Assembly: GCA_949752745.1 (NCBI GenBank)
Contig: OX457026.1
Location: 24,245,308-24,309,307 of the forward strand
Length of the DNA: 64,000 nucleotides
Origin: Protula sp. h YS-2021
Taxonomy: Eukaryota > Annelida > Polychaeta > Sabellida > Serpulidae
Direction of reading: 5' to 3'
Shown: in pieces, positions 25,348 to 36,107 of the stretch
Layout: every line of letters starts with the position of its first letter
How positions within the stretch are numbered: position 1 is the stretch's first letter
Notes under the pieces: model-generated
The model's input: only the letters and a program-made list of their open reading frames with translations
The model's database searches: none
Told to the model about the DNA's origin: nothing
Position numbers and translations under genes: made by a program

Positions 25348-28300
25348 GCATTCATAAAAATACATGTTCACTGTGTACACACATATTGCTGGTTAAAAAC
25401 AGCTTCATTCTTGTTATCTGAGGCAATGTTCTTCAATTCACTGCTGAACACCGAAATAGTCTTTCATTGATGTTTGCTTTGTTTTACTTACACGATTTCT
25501 AGCCAGAAAGCCCAAAAGACCTGTGTCCTAGTTTTACCACCACTCGTTATTTGCTTTAACACATAAAATTTTATATCCATTGAGTAATAATTGTATTTTC
25601 CCTTTTCGATGCCATTTTCACAGCTGAGATGTAAATATCTGAGTAATGTTCAGTTTTTATAGCAAACTCCGTAGTATGTAATATAGCAAGTGACACATAA
25701 GACTCTGGACTATAGAAGCAGCAGCCACGTAATACTCCGGAGTAGGTAATGACAAGGGCACGACACATGACTGATGAGTGGGTGGCGTAGTACTAATCCC
25801 AACACATGCGCAATCAAATCGTATTTATACTATAATGTCACTATTTTATTGTGCAATCAACTAAGCTTGAGGAGTTTGTCAATCTTAGGTCCTACAAGAT
25901 GTATTTTCTTCGATTTTATTCTAAAAACTGGCAAAAAATAAAAATTGTTAGATCTCACATTTGGGACGAATTATCCCAGCCCTCGTTAATTCGTACTTTT
26001 CCACAGGAACAAATAGGTCCCAAACTTGGGACCGACGATCATATTGGCGCAACCCATGTTCAGTGTTGGAATGACTGGACGAAATTGTCGCTGATACACT
26101 TCATTCAATTTAGAATATTATCTGTTACTAGTTACATTTCGTCATATTCCCGATGTACTGGTGAAACACCAACACTGTCCAAGCAATTTTAATACATTGA
26201 TTCAGCTAATGCTTATCATTTAATACCGAGATGACTGAAAAATTTAGGTGATATGTTCATATTTTGGAAATTACATCTATGTATAGTGTACCTCAATGTT
26301 GAAAAAGCTCATGGGTTACTAAACTACATGAGCAGAGTAACATCTTTAATTGGGTTAGTTTATGCAAAAGATGACTTATTTCGGCGTTACTATAATTGGG
26401 TTTAACTGTGACCCCTAAGAACTTATCCCACATCATGAATCAGACGGCCTTAGTTTTATGTCGAAAATGTCCTGGGTTATTAATATCAGGATTTCAAACC
26501 AATGTTCCTGCAAGTGTCGTTTTCACGTTTTGCGCGGTATTAAATGGGTAAAATAATTACAATTAATAGCCGTAAACTCGAAGTCATTAGAAGATCAAAG
26601 GACAAAGCTACCAGTCTGACAAAATATAGATTTGGTTTAGGACCTGGGTTAACACTGCAATCAAAGCAATCGATCCCCATTTTTTGGACGACTAGCACTG
26701 TGGGTTTTTTTTTCCTGAAATTTATCCCTTTTTAAAATATTTTAGCCGAACCCATAACAAAATACTAGAATTCCACTGAAAAGCTAAATGGGAACTTTCC
26801 TGTTATATTTTGAAAATGACCGAGCCAAAAAATACTATACAACTGGGATTATTTAAAAAAAATGGCCATTTTCTTTTTTTAATTAATTTTGGTCGAATTG
26901 CCACATAAAATGTAAGAAGCACATACTCGAACTGAAACGCAGCATGGTTAGTATCATACCGAGAAAAACATAAATATCATGAAATCAACTGAATTATATA
27001 TATTCTTTCACTGTCTGAAGTTAAAAAATTACAAATTTATGGCAAAGAGGCGCAGATAGTCCTAGATGACTCTTGCGGTCTTCCTATGATAGCAAGAGTC
27101 ATACAAGGCCCAAACCGTAGAATGGGACGTAGGGTAGAATGAGACATTTGACGCAGATAGGCTGAAACCTGCTTTACTCATTTTACTATTGGTTATCCTT
27201 AGATCCACATACTTGGGAAAGTGTATCTCACATACTGTAACATAAAATTAAAAAGTATCATTTGTTGTTCAAGAGAAAAGTTAATAAAACCAGCCAGATT
27301 GATCAGCTGTTTATTTGTTGACGTCGCCATCTTGGTCCTGGGACATCGGTTGTAACGCTGTTTGTGACTGGTTCATGTTCTGGGACATCGGTTGTAACGC
27401 TGTTTGTGATTGGTTCATGTTCAGGCCGACATTTTCTGTCCCAAACTTGTCTATTGTTTACCTTAGAAACACAGTTTATACTTTTGTGTATTTTGATGTC
27501 CGTTTACTGGGAGGTTGCTGTGCTTTGTATTAGCAATGTTTGGTTAGACCTCTTCTATCAATAGTACATATTTGTTCACGTGTAGGTTGAGGGATATTTC
27601 CCTAAAATCATTAAAAACCCATAATTGTGTCCCAATTACTGTCTCGTCCTTGTAGTTCCTACAATAGGAAATGTCATTGATGTCAATTTTCTGCCCTAGG
27701 AAAATTTTCTGTCCTAGGAAGATAGAAAGAGCCCGCTGGGACTAAGGCGCAGACAAAGTCCCTATATTGGAGTCAATATCCATGATTTGTTTCGGTTGTG
27801 GTATAATTTTTGTGTATTTTTTTTAAAGAAAAAGCCCGCCAGTCCGAACCTTGGTGCAATGGAACGTGCGCCGAAAGATCCACAGCCTCGAAAGATCAAT
27901 GGCCATTTCTAACTGTGACCCTTTCTGACCTAGGAACACAGAAAGGGTCCACTGGGACTACAAAGTACTCGCACTACCAGTAACCTAGGACCATTCGCCA
28001 CTTTTCAATGGTTTTTGCGCAATAACTCTCATGTTTTGGACGCGATCCGGATATGCTCTTGTATGTAGCAAATACAGAATTTTACACAAGTTTTGTGTTA
28101 TGTGCGAAGTAAAATATCATGATTTACGAAAATACCAGGCCGATGTACTTTTTTCGGGCAGGATTTTCCAGCTGTAACTCGCCACTTTCTTCTATCATCC
28201 CGAAATATAAATTTTAAGTGCAAACTGAAAGACTATCAACTCGCTTTTCAAAATGACTTCTGCGAGCTATAATGATTATACACGAACACAAACCTGACTT

Positions 28301-29746
28301 CTTATGTGTCATACTTACGGTTTACTTATAGCAGCTCAATATTTTGCATTCGAGAACCAGTGGCAGTAGCCGGGAAGTTCGGCAAAAAATATCATTTCCG
28401 GGATAATTGTTGTTTTCGGGAGGTGGCGACGGTACAGGTACATGGCGATTTGACCTAGGTTACTGGGAACAACTTCGAACTGCAATTTGAGCCGTGACAA
28501 AATAATAATTGAACAATATTACCATTTTGTGAATTTTTGCTTTAAGTCAATTGAGTGTAGTCATAAACAGTTTCAGTGGGTTGACAAATAAAGTTTTAAA
28601 GCAGAACTATAAAAATGTACATCACATGACCGTCGTACAAGTTTCCGCCTTAGCTACATGCACAATTGGCTATCCGAATAATCTGTATTTGCTTAGGGCC
28701 GCTGTTGTTCAACAGCCAATCTCTCAGGCGGTTCGGACTGTTGTGTATAATAATGCCTTTTTATTCCGTAGAAACACTTCGGAAATAGTATTCATAAAAG
28801 AGATAAGCTTATTTTCAAAATACCCATCCATACTGTGTTCATACATAACAGATAAATACCCTCAGTGGTCAGCTACTTCGTAACAACGCGCTAACGGTGT
28901 CTTCTTTAGAGTTAAAACAAGTGATGATCATCAACATTATCTGTTCGTTTAGTTGATGATCACGTCCCCTTGAAGGAAACTGATAATTGCAATAAACTGA
29001 CAATTTGTTAAATCTGACTGTTGCATTTTTCGGTAATATGATATGAAGTGTTGTGATTTTTCTATTGAAAATTTAATCGAAAATAATGTACTATGTCAAT
29101 TAAAATTTCTGAAAAAGAGTTTTCTTTTAAGAAACAATACCCTTCTGTCAGAAAATTGTGGTTTTGTTGAATATTTGATGTCTTTAGAATGTTTCAGAAT
29201 TGATAAGAATACCGAACATTTTCCGACTTTGTTTTGAATTTTCCAACCAAATTAAAATCTAAAAGCAACCGATTTCCAAGAACGAAACACTGTTTTCAAT
29301 GCTGAAATAGCATAAATGGTATTTTCTAGAGACGGTACATTTATAGCAATTGTATAATTAAGAATATTACATGTCTGCATGTATCCTTAGGTTTGCGATA
29401 AGCCATTTTTTTATCTTAATGGATTTTCTGTAATTAACACATTTTCTGTCTAACAGGAATTTGATCCTTCTCGTGCTTGTACTTTGACTATTATCACTTT
29501 CTCGTGTTTTTAAAGTGCTGAGGTTTTTAACGTGCTGAGGTTCAGTTGTCGGCCAAAATGTTATGTGCTTACAATAATCGCTTAATAAACAGTTAACTGC
29601 TGTATTGCTGCCCTGTTAGCTACTTTTTTTTCCTCCTTTACCGACTGCATTAAACTTTGTGGATACATTGACGTTTAGGGGCGGAGTGAACTTCTTTTCG
29701 GTGACCGCATGCGTTATTCCTCTCTTCTAAGGTGATATATTTAGGG
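25348..29746. other. Gene-free stretch upstream of the Polinton
   Basis: No exon recognised across 4.4 kb. A 45-bp unit (CTGGGACATCGGTTGTAACG and onward) is duplicated in tandem at about 27337-27424. Other short frames (for example 28551-28883) have no recognisable domain or splice context. Confidence 0.45.
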
Positions 29747-29752
29747 CTAGTT

Positions 29753-29993
29753 AGTAGGGTGAAAAGGAGAGTTTTGCGCCACTTTGTGACGTCATACTGT
29801 CAGACCCCCCCCCCTGGTCAAGAATCATATACCATGGGACCCCCCCCCAGTACATACTATGGACCGACCCCCCCCCCCCCAGGACATACTATGGAACGAC
29901 CCCCCCCCCCCTAGGCGGCAGTCGGGACTGACCCCCCCCCCCCTCAGGACATACTATGGACCGACCCCCCCCCCCTAGGATGTGATTCAACAC
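29753..29993 (+). repeat. Left terminal inverted repeat of the Polinton, built of poly-C-separated modules
   Basis: After about 60 bp shared with the right end (AGTAGGGTG to TGACGTCATACTGTCAGA), the repeat consists of 19-26-bp modules separated by C9-C13 runs. The order is A (TGGTCAAGAATCATATACCA), B (AGTACATACTATGGACCGA), B (AGGACATACTATGGAACGA), C (TAGGCGGCAGTCGGGACTGA), B (AGGACATACTATGGACCGA), then TAGGATGTG. The right end carries A, B, C, C, so the two repeats are homologous but not identical. Confidence 0.9.
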
Positions 29994-30256
29994 TCCTATA
30001 AGAGCACATTGTCTGTGCACATATGCATCTTTCATGCTCTGACTGCCGTTGGATACACAGGGGAAAAAAAGTGAAAACAGTTGCTCTTACCTATTGTGTT
30101 GTGCTGTTGAAGAACAAGTGAAGGATTGACTGGAATACACATAGGAGATGAAGTGAAACATTAGTTATTCTTTGGAAAAGGAAAGTGAACGATTGGTTAT
30201 TCTTTGGAAAGGAAGTGAAAGATTGGAGATGAATTGGCAAAACAGTCGTGGTAAGT

Positions 30257-30291
<35 letters not shown>

Positions 30292-31104
30292 TATTATTAT
30301 TATGATAATATTTAATTAGTCATATTTCAATGGTTTCCCATTACAGTAACCACACACACAGCATAAGTACATGTGTACAGAGTGTGGGGGGAAAACCGAC
30401 TGAGAAAGTGCGCTCGTACAGAGTGTGAGGGAAAACCGATCGATAATTTCAGAGTGTGGGAACGATCAATAAATTTGAGAAGGAATGGGATTTTCCCTAC
30501 GTTAAGTCCAATGTTATGTTTTAAGTTATAGTAGTTGGAAAATGACACTTCTAAAACACATTTAACAAATGTAGTTTTTAACACCATATAATATATAAAA
30601 TAAATTTGAACATTTTAGCAAGCTACTTATCTGAATGTTCTAAAGTTATAGTAGTGGGAAAATGGTGGTTCTAGACCAACTTTAACAAATTTAGTTTTTA
30701 ACACCATATGATATATAAAATAAGTTTGAACATTTTTAGCACGCTACTTATTTGAATATTCTAAAGTCATAGTAGTGGAAAAATGGTGGTTCTAGACCAA
30801 TTTTAACAAATTTTGTTTTTTGACAAAATATGATGTATAAAATAAGTTTAAACATTATACAATGGTGTAGTAGAGTAAAAATGAGGGTTCTAGACCAACT
30901 TTAACAAATTTTGTTTTTTGACAAAATATGATGTATAAAATAAGTTTGAACATTTTACCATGGTGTAGTAGGGTAAAAATCAGGGTTCTAATCCAAAATT
31001 TAATTTTTTGAAAACATATTATGCTTTTCTTTTCTTAATGCTTTCAGGTATCGTCAGAACACATCGCTCTCCGCTAGATGTCTCTGCAATACATGCCTAG
31101 GCGG
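29994..31104. repeat. Polinton left-arm non-coding region with tandem repeat
   Basis: No gene lies between the left terminal repeat and PolB. A poly-T/(TTA)n run sits at 30260-30303. Five tandem units then begin at 30525, 30645, 30766, 30864 and 30962 (about 120, 121, 98, 98 and 60 bp). They share GTTATAGTAGTGG, GGTTCTAGACCAA, TTTAACAAATT, ATATATAAAATAAGTTTGAA and CATTTTA. The array stops about 85 bp before the PolB TATA box and could act in replication, packaging or transcription; nothing in the sequence decides which. Confidence 0.85.
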
Positions 31105-31112
31105 TATAAATA
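31105..31112 (+). promoter_or_regulatory. TATA box for PolB
   Basis: TATAAATA lies in the context GGCGGTATAAATAGG, 66 nt upstream of the PolB ATG at 31171. That leaves about 30 nt for a start site and a short leader. Confidence 0.6.
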
Positions 31113-31170
31113 GGATGAGTGAGACCTACATTTCATCATATCAGTTTAAGCAATTGACGTGACAACAACA

Positions 31171-34100
31171 ATGGCATCTAATTCAGACACATCAGTCGTC
31201 TGTCATGATTGTAATGTGACATTTCCATCTCTGGAATTGTTCGTAGCACATACATGCAAACAAGCTAAGATGAAACGTGCTAATGAAGAGCTTGTTGAGA
31301 TGATTGAAGCCAAGAGACGAAAGACGGTACAAGATGGTGTTATCAGACCTGATCCGTTCCTCTGCTGTGAATGCATTAAAATATTTCCATCTATGGATAC
31401 TTATGAGGCACATGCATGCATACCAGCTGAGATGGAAAATGTGTCTCATGAAGAACAAAGAAAGAAAGAGACTGGACAAGTAGGCAGAGGCAGAAGAGTG
31501 AGTCTTGGTGAAAACGCACAGGAAAGACGGTTTGAGCCTGAAGATGGATCGGATTTGCTGCTTGAAATGCGACAACAAGAGAACCGAATCAAGAGACATT
31601 TGCTAGAAACGTTAAACCGTGGCATGAAATGGTACATTGTGGTACATGCACGCTTCAAGAAAATGACACCAAATGCTGAAGGCGTGATGGTAGAACAGGT
31701 GGATAATGCCTTCATCAGTAGTCCGACATATGCAGCATACAATCCAACAGATATTGAGAAGGACTTACCAGAAGCCTATAAAGAATTGTTCACCAGGTTT
31801 GATGAACATGAGCGACAAGGTTCTGGCTGGGTGTTGGATAACATATTATTCATTGAAGTGCATACAGCTACGTCAGCGCCTCTGGAAGCAAGCAGTTTTA
31901 TCCCACTGCCGAAGAAAGTAAAGAATGCATTAAGTGTGTTAAACATTCAGAATAAAGACAACAAGTGCTTCTTATGGTCTGTATTGGCTCACCTTCACCC
32001 TCAAGATCGTCATGAACACCCATATCGCGTGAGTCATTACACACCATTTGAGAACGAATTGAAGGTAGAAGGCATAAAATTTCCAACACCGATTACAGAC
32101 ATTCCAAAGTTTGAAAAGGAGAATGATGTGTCCATTAACGTGTTTGGATATGAACATGATGTCGTTGTTCCCATACAACTAAGTCGAAACACCAGCGCCA
32201 ACAGCGCCAGAGAAATCAACTTGCTTTTGATTAGCAATGACAAGACAAGGCATTACTGTCTCATCAAGAATTTCAGCAGACTGATGGCTTATCGATCAAA
32301 GCATAATGGAGCTGCTTTTTATTGTTTCAACTGTCTTCACGGGTTTAGGCGACAAGAGCTTTTAGATGAGCATCGTGAAGTGTGTGGCAAGCATGGCGCA
32401 CAACGTTTATCATTCCCCAAGGAACCCTTCATCAAGTTCAAGAATGTAGCCAAACAACAGCGAGCGCCGTTTGTCATTTATGCAGACTTTGAATGTTTCA
32501 CGAAAAAGCATGAAGAAGTCAGGTATCAGCATCATCGTCCAAACAGCTTTGCCTATGTGGTTGTCAGCCAGTATGATACACGTGCGCCAGTCGTGTATCG
32601 AGGCGATAATGCCGTGAAAGTCTTTTTAGACCATATGGTGAATGAGCGTGATCGTATTGTACATGGTTTACAACAGAAAAAGAAAATGGTGATGACTCAT
32701 GAAGATGAAGAGCATTATAAGAACGCCACAGATTGCTACATTTGTCATGAGCCTCTAGGAGCAGATCGTGTGAGAGATCATGACCATATCAATGGCAAAT
32801 ACCGCGGAGCTGCACATAATGAATGCAATTTACAATTCCGACTTCGAAAAGATCAGCAGGGAGATAAAGATTCTTTTATCATTCCTGTGTTTTTCCACAA
32901 TTTACGAGGCTATGACAGTCATTTGATCATGGAAGAAATTGGAAAGTTCAAAAACGAAAGGATTACAGTCATTCCCAACACCGTTGAGAAATATATTGCA
33001 TTCACCATGAGCAATCTAAAATTTACAGACAGCTTTCAGTTCATGAGTACTTCTCTACAGAAGTTGGTCTCCAACCTAGCGGCAGAAGGGAAAGAGAACT
33101 TTTATAACATGACGTCACACATTCACGATAGTGACCAACAAGATTTACTGTTGAGAAAGGGAGTGTACCCTTATGATTACGTGGATGAGCCATCCAAGTT
33201 TGCTGAAACACAACTGCCGTCCAAGGACAAGTTTTACAGTCTGCTCAGTGAAGAAGACATTAGCGATGAGGATTATGCGCATGCGCAGAAGGTGTGGGAG
33301 ACATTCAACTGTACCACATTTGGCGAATACCATGACTTGTACCTGAAATCAGATGTGTTGCTGCTGGCTGACGTGTTTGAAAACTTTCGTCACGTATGTC
33401 TCAACACGTATGAATTGGATCCTGCTCACTACTATACAGCACCAGGACTGTCGTGGGATGCAATGTTGAAAGCGACAAAGGTGAAGTTGGAATTGATCAA
33501 TGACATCGACATGTACCAAATGGTTGAGCAAGGCATACGTGGAGGAATATCCGTAATCACGCACAAGTATGCGAAAGCGAATAATCCCTACGTAGCAGAT
33601 TACAATTCTGAGATACCAAACAACTATTTGATGTACCTCGACGCAAACAACTTGTATGGTTGGGCCATGTCACAAAGCATGCCACAAAGAGGATTTATGT
33701 GGGTGAGCGAGCCAGAATCCCTCGACTTCATGGATGTGGATGAAGATGACGACATTGGATTCATTTTGGAAGTGGATTTAGAATATCCAAATTCAATCCA
33801 TGATCATCATAATCACTACCCAGTGGCTCCAGAACGGAAATGTGTCAAAGTTGAAGAATTGTCAGAGTACAGTCAGAAGCTGCGGAAAGATCTAAACATG
33901 AAAGAGAAATCCAGTGAAAAGCTCATTCCTAACTTGTCTGACAAGAAGAAATATGTACTTCATTACAGAAATTTACAACAGTACGTCTCACTGGGGTTGA
34001 AAGTCACTAAAGTTCATCGCGCCATCATGTTTGAACAGAGCAAATGGTTGGCAAAATACATTACCTTGAACACGGAAAAGAGAAAATTGGCCAAGAACCC

Positions 34101-34887
34101 ATTTGAGAAAGACTTCTTCAAACTGATGAACAACTCGGTGTTTGGCAAAACCATGGAAAATGTGAGAAAGCGAATCAATGTTGAACTTGTTCACAAAGAA
34201 AAGCGGTTCAAGAAACTTGTAGCCAAACCTTCCTTCCACAAATTTAGAATTTTCAACGAAGATTTGACCGCAGTACATTTACGCAAAGTGGATTTGCTTC
34301 TGGATAAACCCATTCAAGTTGGGTTCACCATTCTCGACCTCAGCAAAGTGCTTATGTTCAACTTTCATTACAACTACATCATGGTCAAGTATCCCAATGC
34401 CAAGTTGTTGTTCAGCGACACCGACAGTCTATGTTACAACATAGAAACGGAAGATATCTACAAAGACATGCAGCAAGATGCTGACCTGTTCGACACAAGT
34501 GACTATCCGCCAGATCACTTCCTACATTCCAACGTAAACAAAAAAGTGCTTGGGAAAATGAAGGATGAGACGGCAGGCGTCCCCATTGAAGAGTTTGTTG
34601 GACTCAGACCGAAAATGTATAGTTTATTGTGCGGTGGGAAAGAAAAACATACAGCTAAAGGCATCACTCGAGCTTGTCAAAGACGCATTAAACATGTGCA
34701 GTATAGAGACAGTTTGTTCAACCAAACTCAAACGATGGCTACAGGACACATTATCCGAAGTCATAGTCACCAGCTTTTCTCGGAGAAGTTGAGGAAAGTA
34801 GCCCTCTCCCCATATGACGACAAGCGATATGTGCTGAATGATGCCTATTCCACTTTAGCGCATGGACATTACAAGGCTGTGGTATAA
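31171..34887 (+). CDS. POLB: Protein-primed family B DNA polymerase (Polinton PolB)
   Basis: This polymerase replicates the element, probably by protein priming. The 1238-residue frame is intact; I chose the ATG at 31171 over an upstream GTG at 31159 because it has a good AACAATGG context. N-terminal zinc-finger-like motifs lie at about residues 11-29 and 66-86, with a third (CFNCLHGFRRQELLDEHREVC-like) near 384-405. The exonuclease domain shows YADFE near 438, an FHNLRGYDSH block near 575 and YLKSDVLLLAD near 730. Between Exo I and Exo II an HNH/endonuclease VII-like zinc module CYICHEP...RDHDH...CN is inserted at about 522-560. Polymerase motifs are YLDANNLYG (A, near 822), KLMNNSVFGK (B, near 990) and SDTDS (C, near 1083). 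All catalytic acidic residues are present. It is the first gene of the plus-strand block. Confidence 0.97.
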   Translation: MASNSDTSVVCHDCNVTFPSLELFVAHTCKQAKMKRANEELVEMIEAKRRKTVQDGVIRPDPFLCCECIKIFPSMDTYEAHACIPAEMENVSHEEQRKKETGQVGRGRRVSLGENAQERRFEPEDGSDLLLEMRQQENRIKRHLLETLNRGMKWYIVVHARFKKMTPNAEGVMVEQVDNAFISSPTYAAYNPTDIEKDLPEAYKELFTRFDEHERQGSGWVLDNILFIEVHTATSAPLEASSFIPLPKKVKNALSVLNIQNKDNKCFLWSVLAHLHPQDRHEHPYRVSHYTPFENELKVEGIKFPTPITDIPKFEKENDVSINVFGYEHDVVVPIQLSRNTSANSAREINLLLISNDKTRHYCLIKNFSRLMAYRSKHNGAAFYCFNCLHGFRRQELLDEHREVCGKHGAQRLSFPKEPFIKFKNVAKQQRAPFVIYADFECFTKKHEEVRYQHHRPNSFAYVVVSQYDTRAPVVYRGDNAVKVFLDHMVNERDRIVHGLQQKKKMVMTHEDEEHYKNATDCYICHEPLGADRVRDHDHINGKYRGAAHNECNLQFRLRKDQQGDKDSFIIPVFFHNLRGYDSHLIMEEIGKFKNERITVIPNTVEKYIAFTMSNLKFTDSFQFMSTSLQKLVSNLAAEGKENFYNMTSHIHDSDQQDLLLRKGVYPYDYVDEPSKFAETQLPSKDKFYSLLSEEDISDEDYAHAQKVWETFNCTTFGEYHDLYLKSDVLLLADVFENFRHVCLNTYELDPAHYYTAPGLSWDAMLKATKVKLELINDIDMYQMVEQGIRGGISVITHKYAKANNPYVADYNSEIPNNYLMYLDANNLYGWAMSQSMPQRGFMWVSEPESLDFMDVDEDDDIGFILEVDLEYPNSIHDHHNHYPVAPERKCVKVEELSEYSQKLRKDLNMKEKSSEKLIPNLSDKKKYVLHYRNLQQYVSLGLKVTKVHRAIMFEQSKWLAKYITLNTEKRKLAKNPFEKDFFKLMNNSVFGKTMENVRKRINVELVHKEKRFKKLVAKPSFHKFRIFNEDLTAVHLRKVDLLLDKPIQVGFTILDLSKVLMFNFHYNYIMVKYPNAKLLFSDTDSLCYNIETEDIYKDMQQDADLFDTSDYPPDHFLHSNVNKKVLGKMKDETAGVPIEEFVGLRPKMYSLLCGGKEKHTAKGITRACQRRIKHVQYRDSLFNQTQTMATGHIIRSHSHQLFSEKLRKVALSPYDDKRYVLNDAYSTLAHGHYKAVV

Positions 34888-34890
34888 AAG
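34883..34890 (+). promoter_or_regulatory. TATA box overlapping the PolB stop codon
   Basis: TATAAAAG directly overlaps the PolB terminator (TAA at 34885-34887) and lies 62 nt before the next ATG (34945). It probably drives the PC4-like gene and perhaps the small ORFs after it. The spacing to the start codon is nearly the same as for the PolB promoter. Confidence 0.55.
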
Positions 34891-34944
34891 GGGGAGGTCC
34901 TCCAACGGAAGAGTTATTTGAGGTGTGAACATTGAAGTGTTAAC

Positions 34945-35301
34945 ATGGAACGTGAAAGTCGTAAGAGATCTACAACTGATATGGATACTCTTGCAGATGC
35001 AGTTAAAGACTTAAAAATGAAAAATCCTACCACTACCATCAAGAAATTGAAAGTGGAGACAGCACCAACACCACAGTCGTGGGATGGAATGCTTTCTCTA
35101 GGAAATGGAAAGTATATCAAGATTATGAAACAAAGCAATGAAGGAGTGGTAAACATTCGCAAGTACCTGAGAGATGAGGGGACTGGAAAAAACCGTCCAA
35201 CGAAAAAGGGAATTTTGCTGACAATACCTGAATGGAAAATGCTGAAGAAGCAAGTGAAAGAAGTGGATAAAAGGCTTCGCAGACAAGCAGACAGCTCTTA
35301 A
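34945..35301 (+). CDS. PC4/SUB1-like single-stranded-DNA-binding protein
   Basis: 118 residues. The C-terminal half matches the fold signature of transcriptional coactivator p15 (PC4/SUB1), which binds ssDNA and melted promoters as a dimer. It shows a strand LGNGKYIKI, then VNIRKYLRDEG (family pattern VDIREYY.D), then TKKGILLTIPEWKMLKKQV (family pattern GKKGISL...W..L...I) and a closing basic helix. The N-terminal 45 residues are basic and lysine/serine-rich, as in animal SUB1. The gene sits directly behind PolB, so a role in replication or late transcription of the element is likely, but that is inference. I cannot tell capture from a host SUB1 from descent from a viral PC4. The frame is open from ATG to stop with no lesion. 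Confidence 0.8.
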   Translation: MERESRKRSTTDMDTLADAVKDLKMKNPTTTIKKLKVETAPTPQSWDGMLSLGNGKYIKIMKQSNEGVVNIRKYLRDEGTGKNRPTKKGILLTIPEWKMLKKQVKEVDKRLRRQADSS

Positions 35302-35313
35302 CAAGGTAAAAAC

Positions 35314-35685
35314 ATGAATGCACTCATGCTGAACGGTGGTGCTTACCTTACTGTAAATGATAGGAATGAAGTGATACTAGATTCTCAGAGAAGTTATCAT
35401 CGGTTTAAACCTGAAGTGTGGAAAGACTTTAAAAACATACCACTTGAACCTGGGTTTAAACGTAGACTTGAAAATATTGTGGAAGTGACGGTGGCTGAAT
35501 ATGATTCTAACATACGTGTAGAAATCTGTAGAAATCTTTTACAGGATTATCCAGAGGATTATAAGGGAGTTGTGCCAGATACACCATATACAGATTTGAT
35601 TATCTTTGATATGAAGAACTGGCGCGCAGTCTTACGATTCCTAGAAATGATACAACATCCACTCTTCACCATCTTGCGAGCATAA
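35314..35685 (+). CDS. Small Polinton ORF, possible diverged PC4-like module
   Basis: 123 residues, starting 12 nt after the PC4-like gene. I do not recognise it by name. It has a strand-rich first part (GAYLTVNDRNEVILDS), a central segment with VEVTVAEYDSNIRVEI and a terminal strand-helix unit TDLIIFDMKNWRAVLRFLEM. That end resembles the closing ILL...EW..L...V unit of the upstream PC4-like protein and of the next two ORFs, so a shared origin by duplication is plausible. No zinc, membrane or catalytic motif is visible. Function unknown. Confidence 0.7.
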   Translation: MNALMLNGGAYLTVNDRNEVILDSQRSYHRFKPEVWKDFKNIPLEPGFKRRLENIVEVTVAEYDSNIRVEICRNLLQDYPEDYKGVVPDTPYTDLIIFDMKNWRAVLRFLEMIQHPLFTILRA

Positions 35686-35740
35686 AAAACGTCTTTGCAG
35701 ACAAGGAGACAGCTCATAGTTCATCTGACTGTTGAACGAG

Positions 35741-36082
35741 ATGGAAGACTTTTTATCGGAATATGAACCCATTACGCATGGATTCTCATATCTGAGAAAC
35801 GTATATGATGACATCGTGCTAAAACATTTTGGAAAGTATATCATTCTATCAACTGACGAACAATCTGTGTTGAAAGACCATCTAGAGAAGCTGAGGATAC
35901 CTGGCTTTCTCCTGAAACTCTCAGAGGATTTAGAAGTGCGTGTGACTGAGAACTATTTAGACGTGTTTGTACGATTTCGCCAATATGACGAGCTTACAAA
36001 ATGCTACGACTACATCACCCTCAACACAGTGGAATGGCACGCTCTGTTACAAGCATTGGATTGGAAAGAACCTGACGCTTGA
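35741..36082 (+). CDS. Small Polinton ORF with two PC4-like half-modules
   Basis: 113 residues from the ATG at 35741 (an upstream TTG is less likely). It can be read as two units: HFGKYIILSTDEQSVLKDHL near residues 42-61, then GFLLKLSEDLEVRVTENYLD followed by YDYITLNTVEWHALLQAL at the C-terminus. The second unit closely resembles the end of the 206-aa minus-strand ORF (YINMNDGEWGTLLQEI). No other domain is recognised. Its stop lies 25 nt before the ATG of the next ORF, whose frame also extends upstream into this gene; the two may once have been one reading frame. Confidence 0.7.
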   Translation: MEDFLSEYEPITHGFSYLRNVYDDIVLKHFGKYIILSTDEQSVLKDHLEKLRIPGFLLKLSEDLEVRVTENYLDVFVRFRQYDELTKCYDYITLNTVEWHALLQALDWKEPDA

Positions 36083-36107
36083 ATTCAAAGAGGAAGGAGT
36101 GCAACTC

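Noticed and set aside
29732..29914. Short frame across the left Polinton terminal repeat
   Set aside because: Created by C-run modules; proline-rich nonsense with no conservation.
30525..31020. CRISPR-like array
   Set aside because: Direct tandem repeats without unique spacers, in animal DNA.
31159..31170. Upstream GTG start for PolB
   Set aside because: ATG at 31171 in a good context gives a complete protein; non-ATG initiation is unnecessary.
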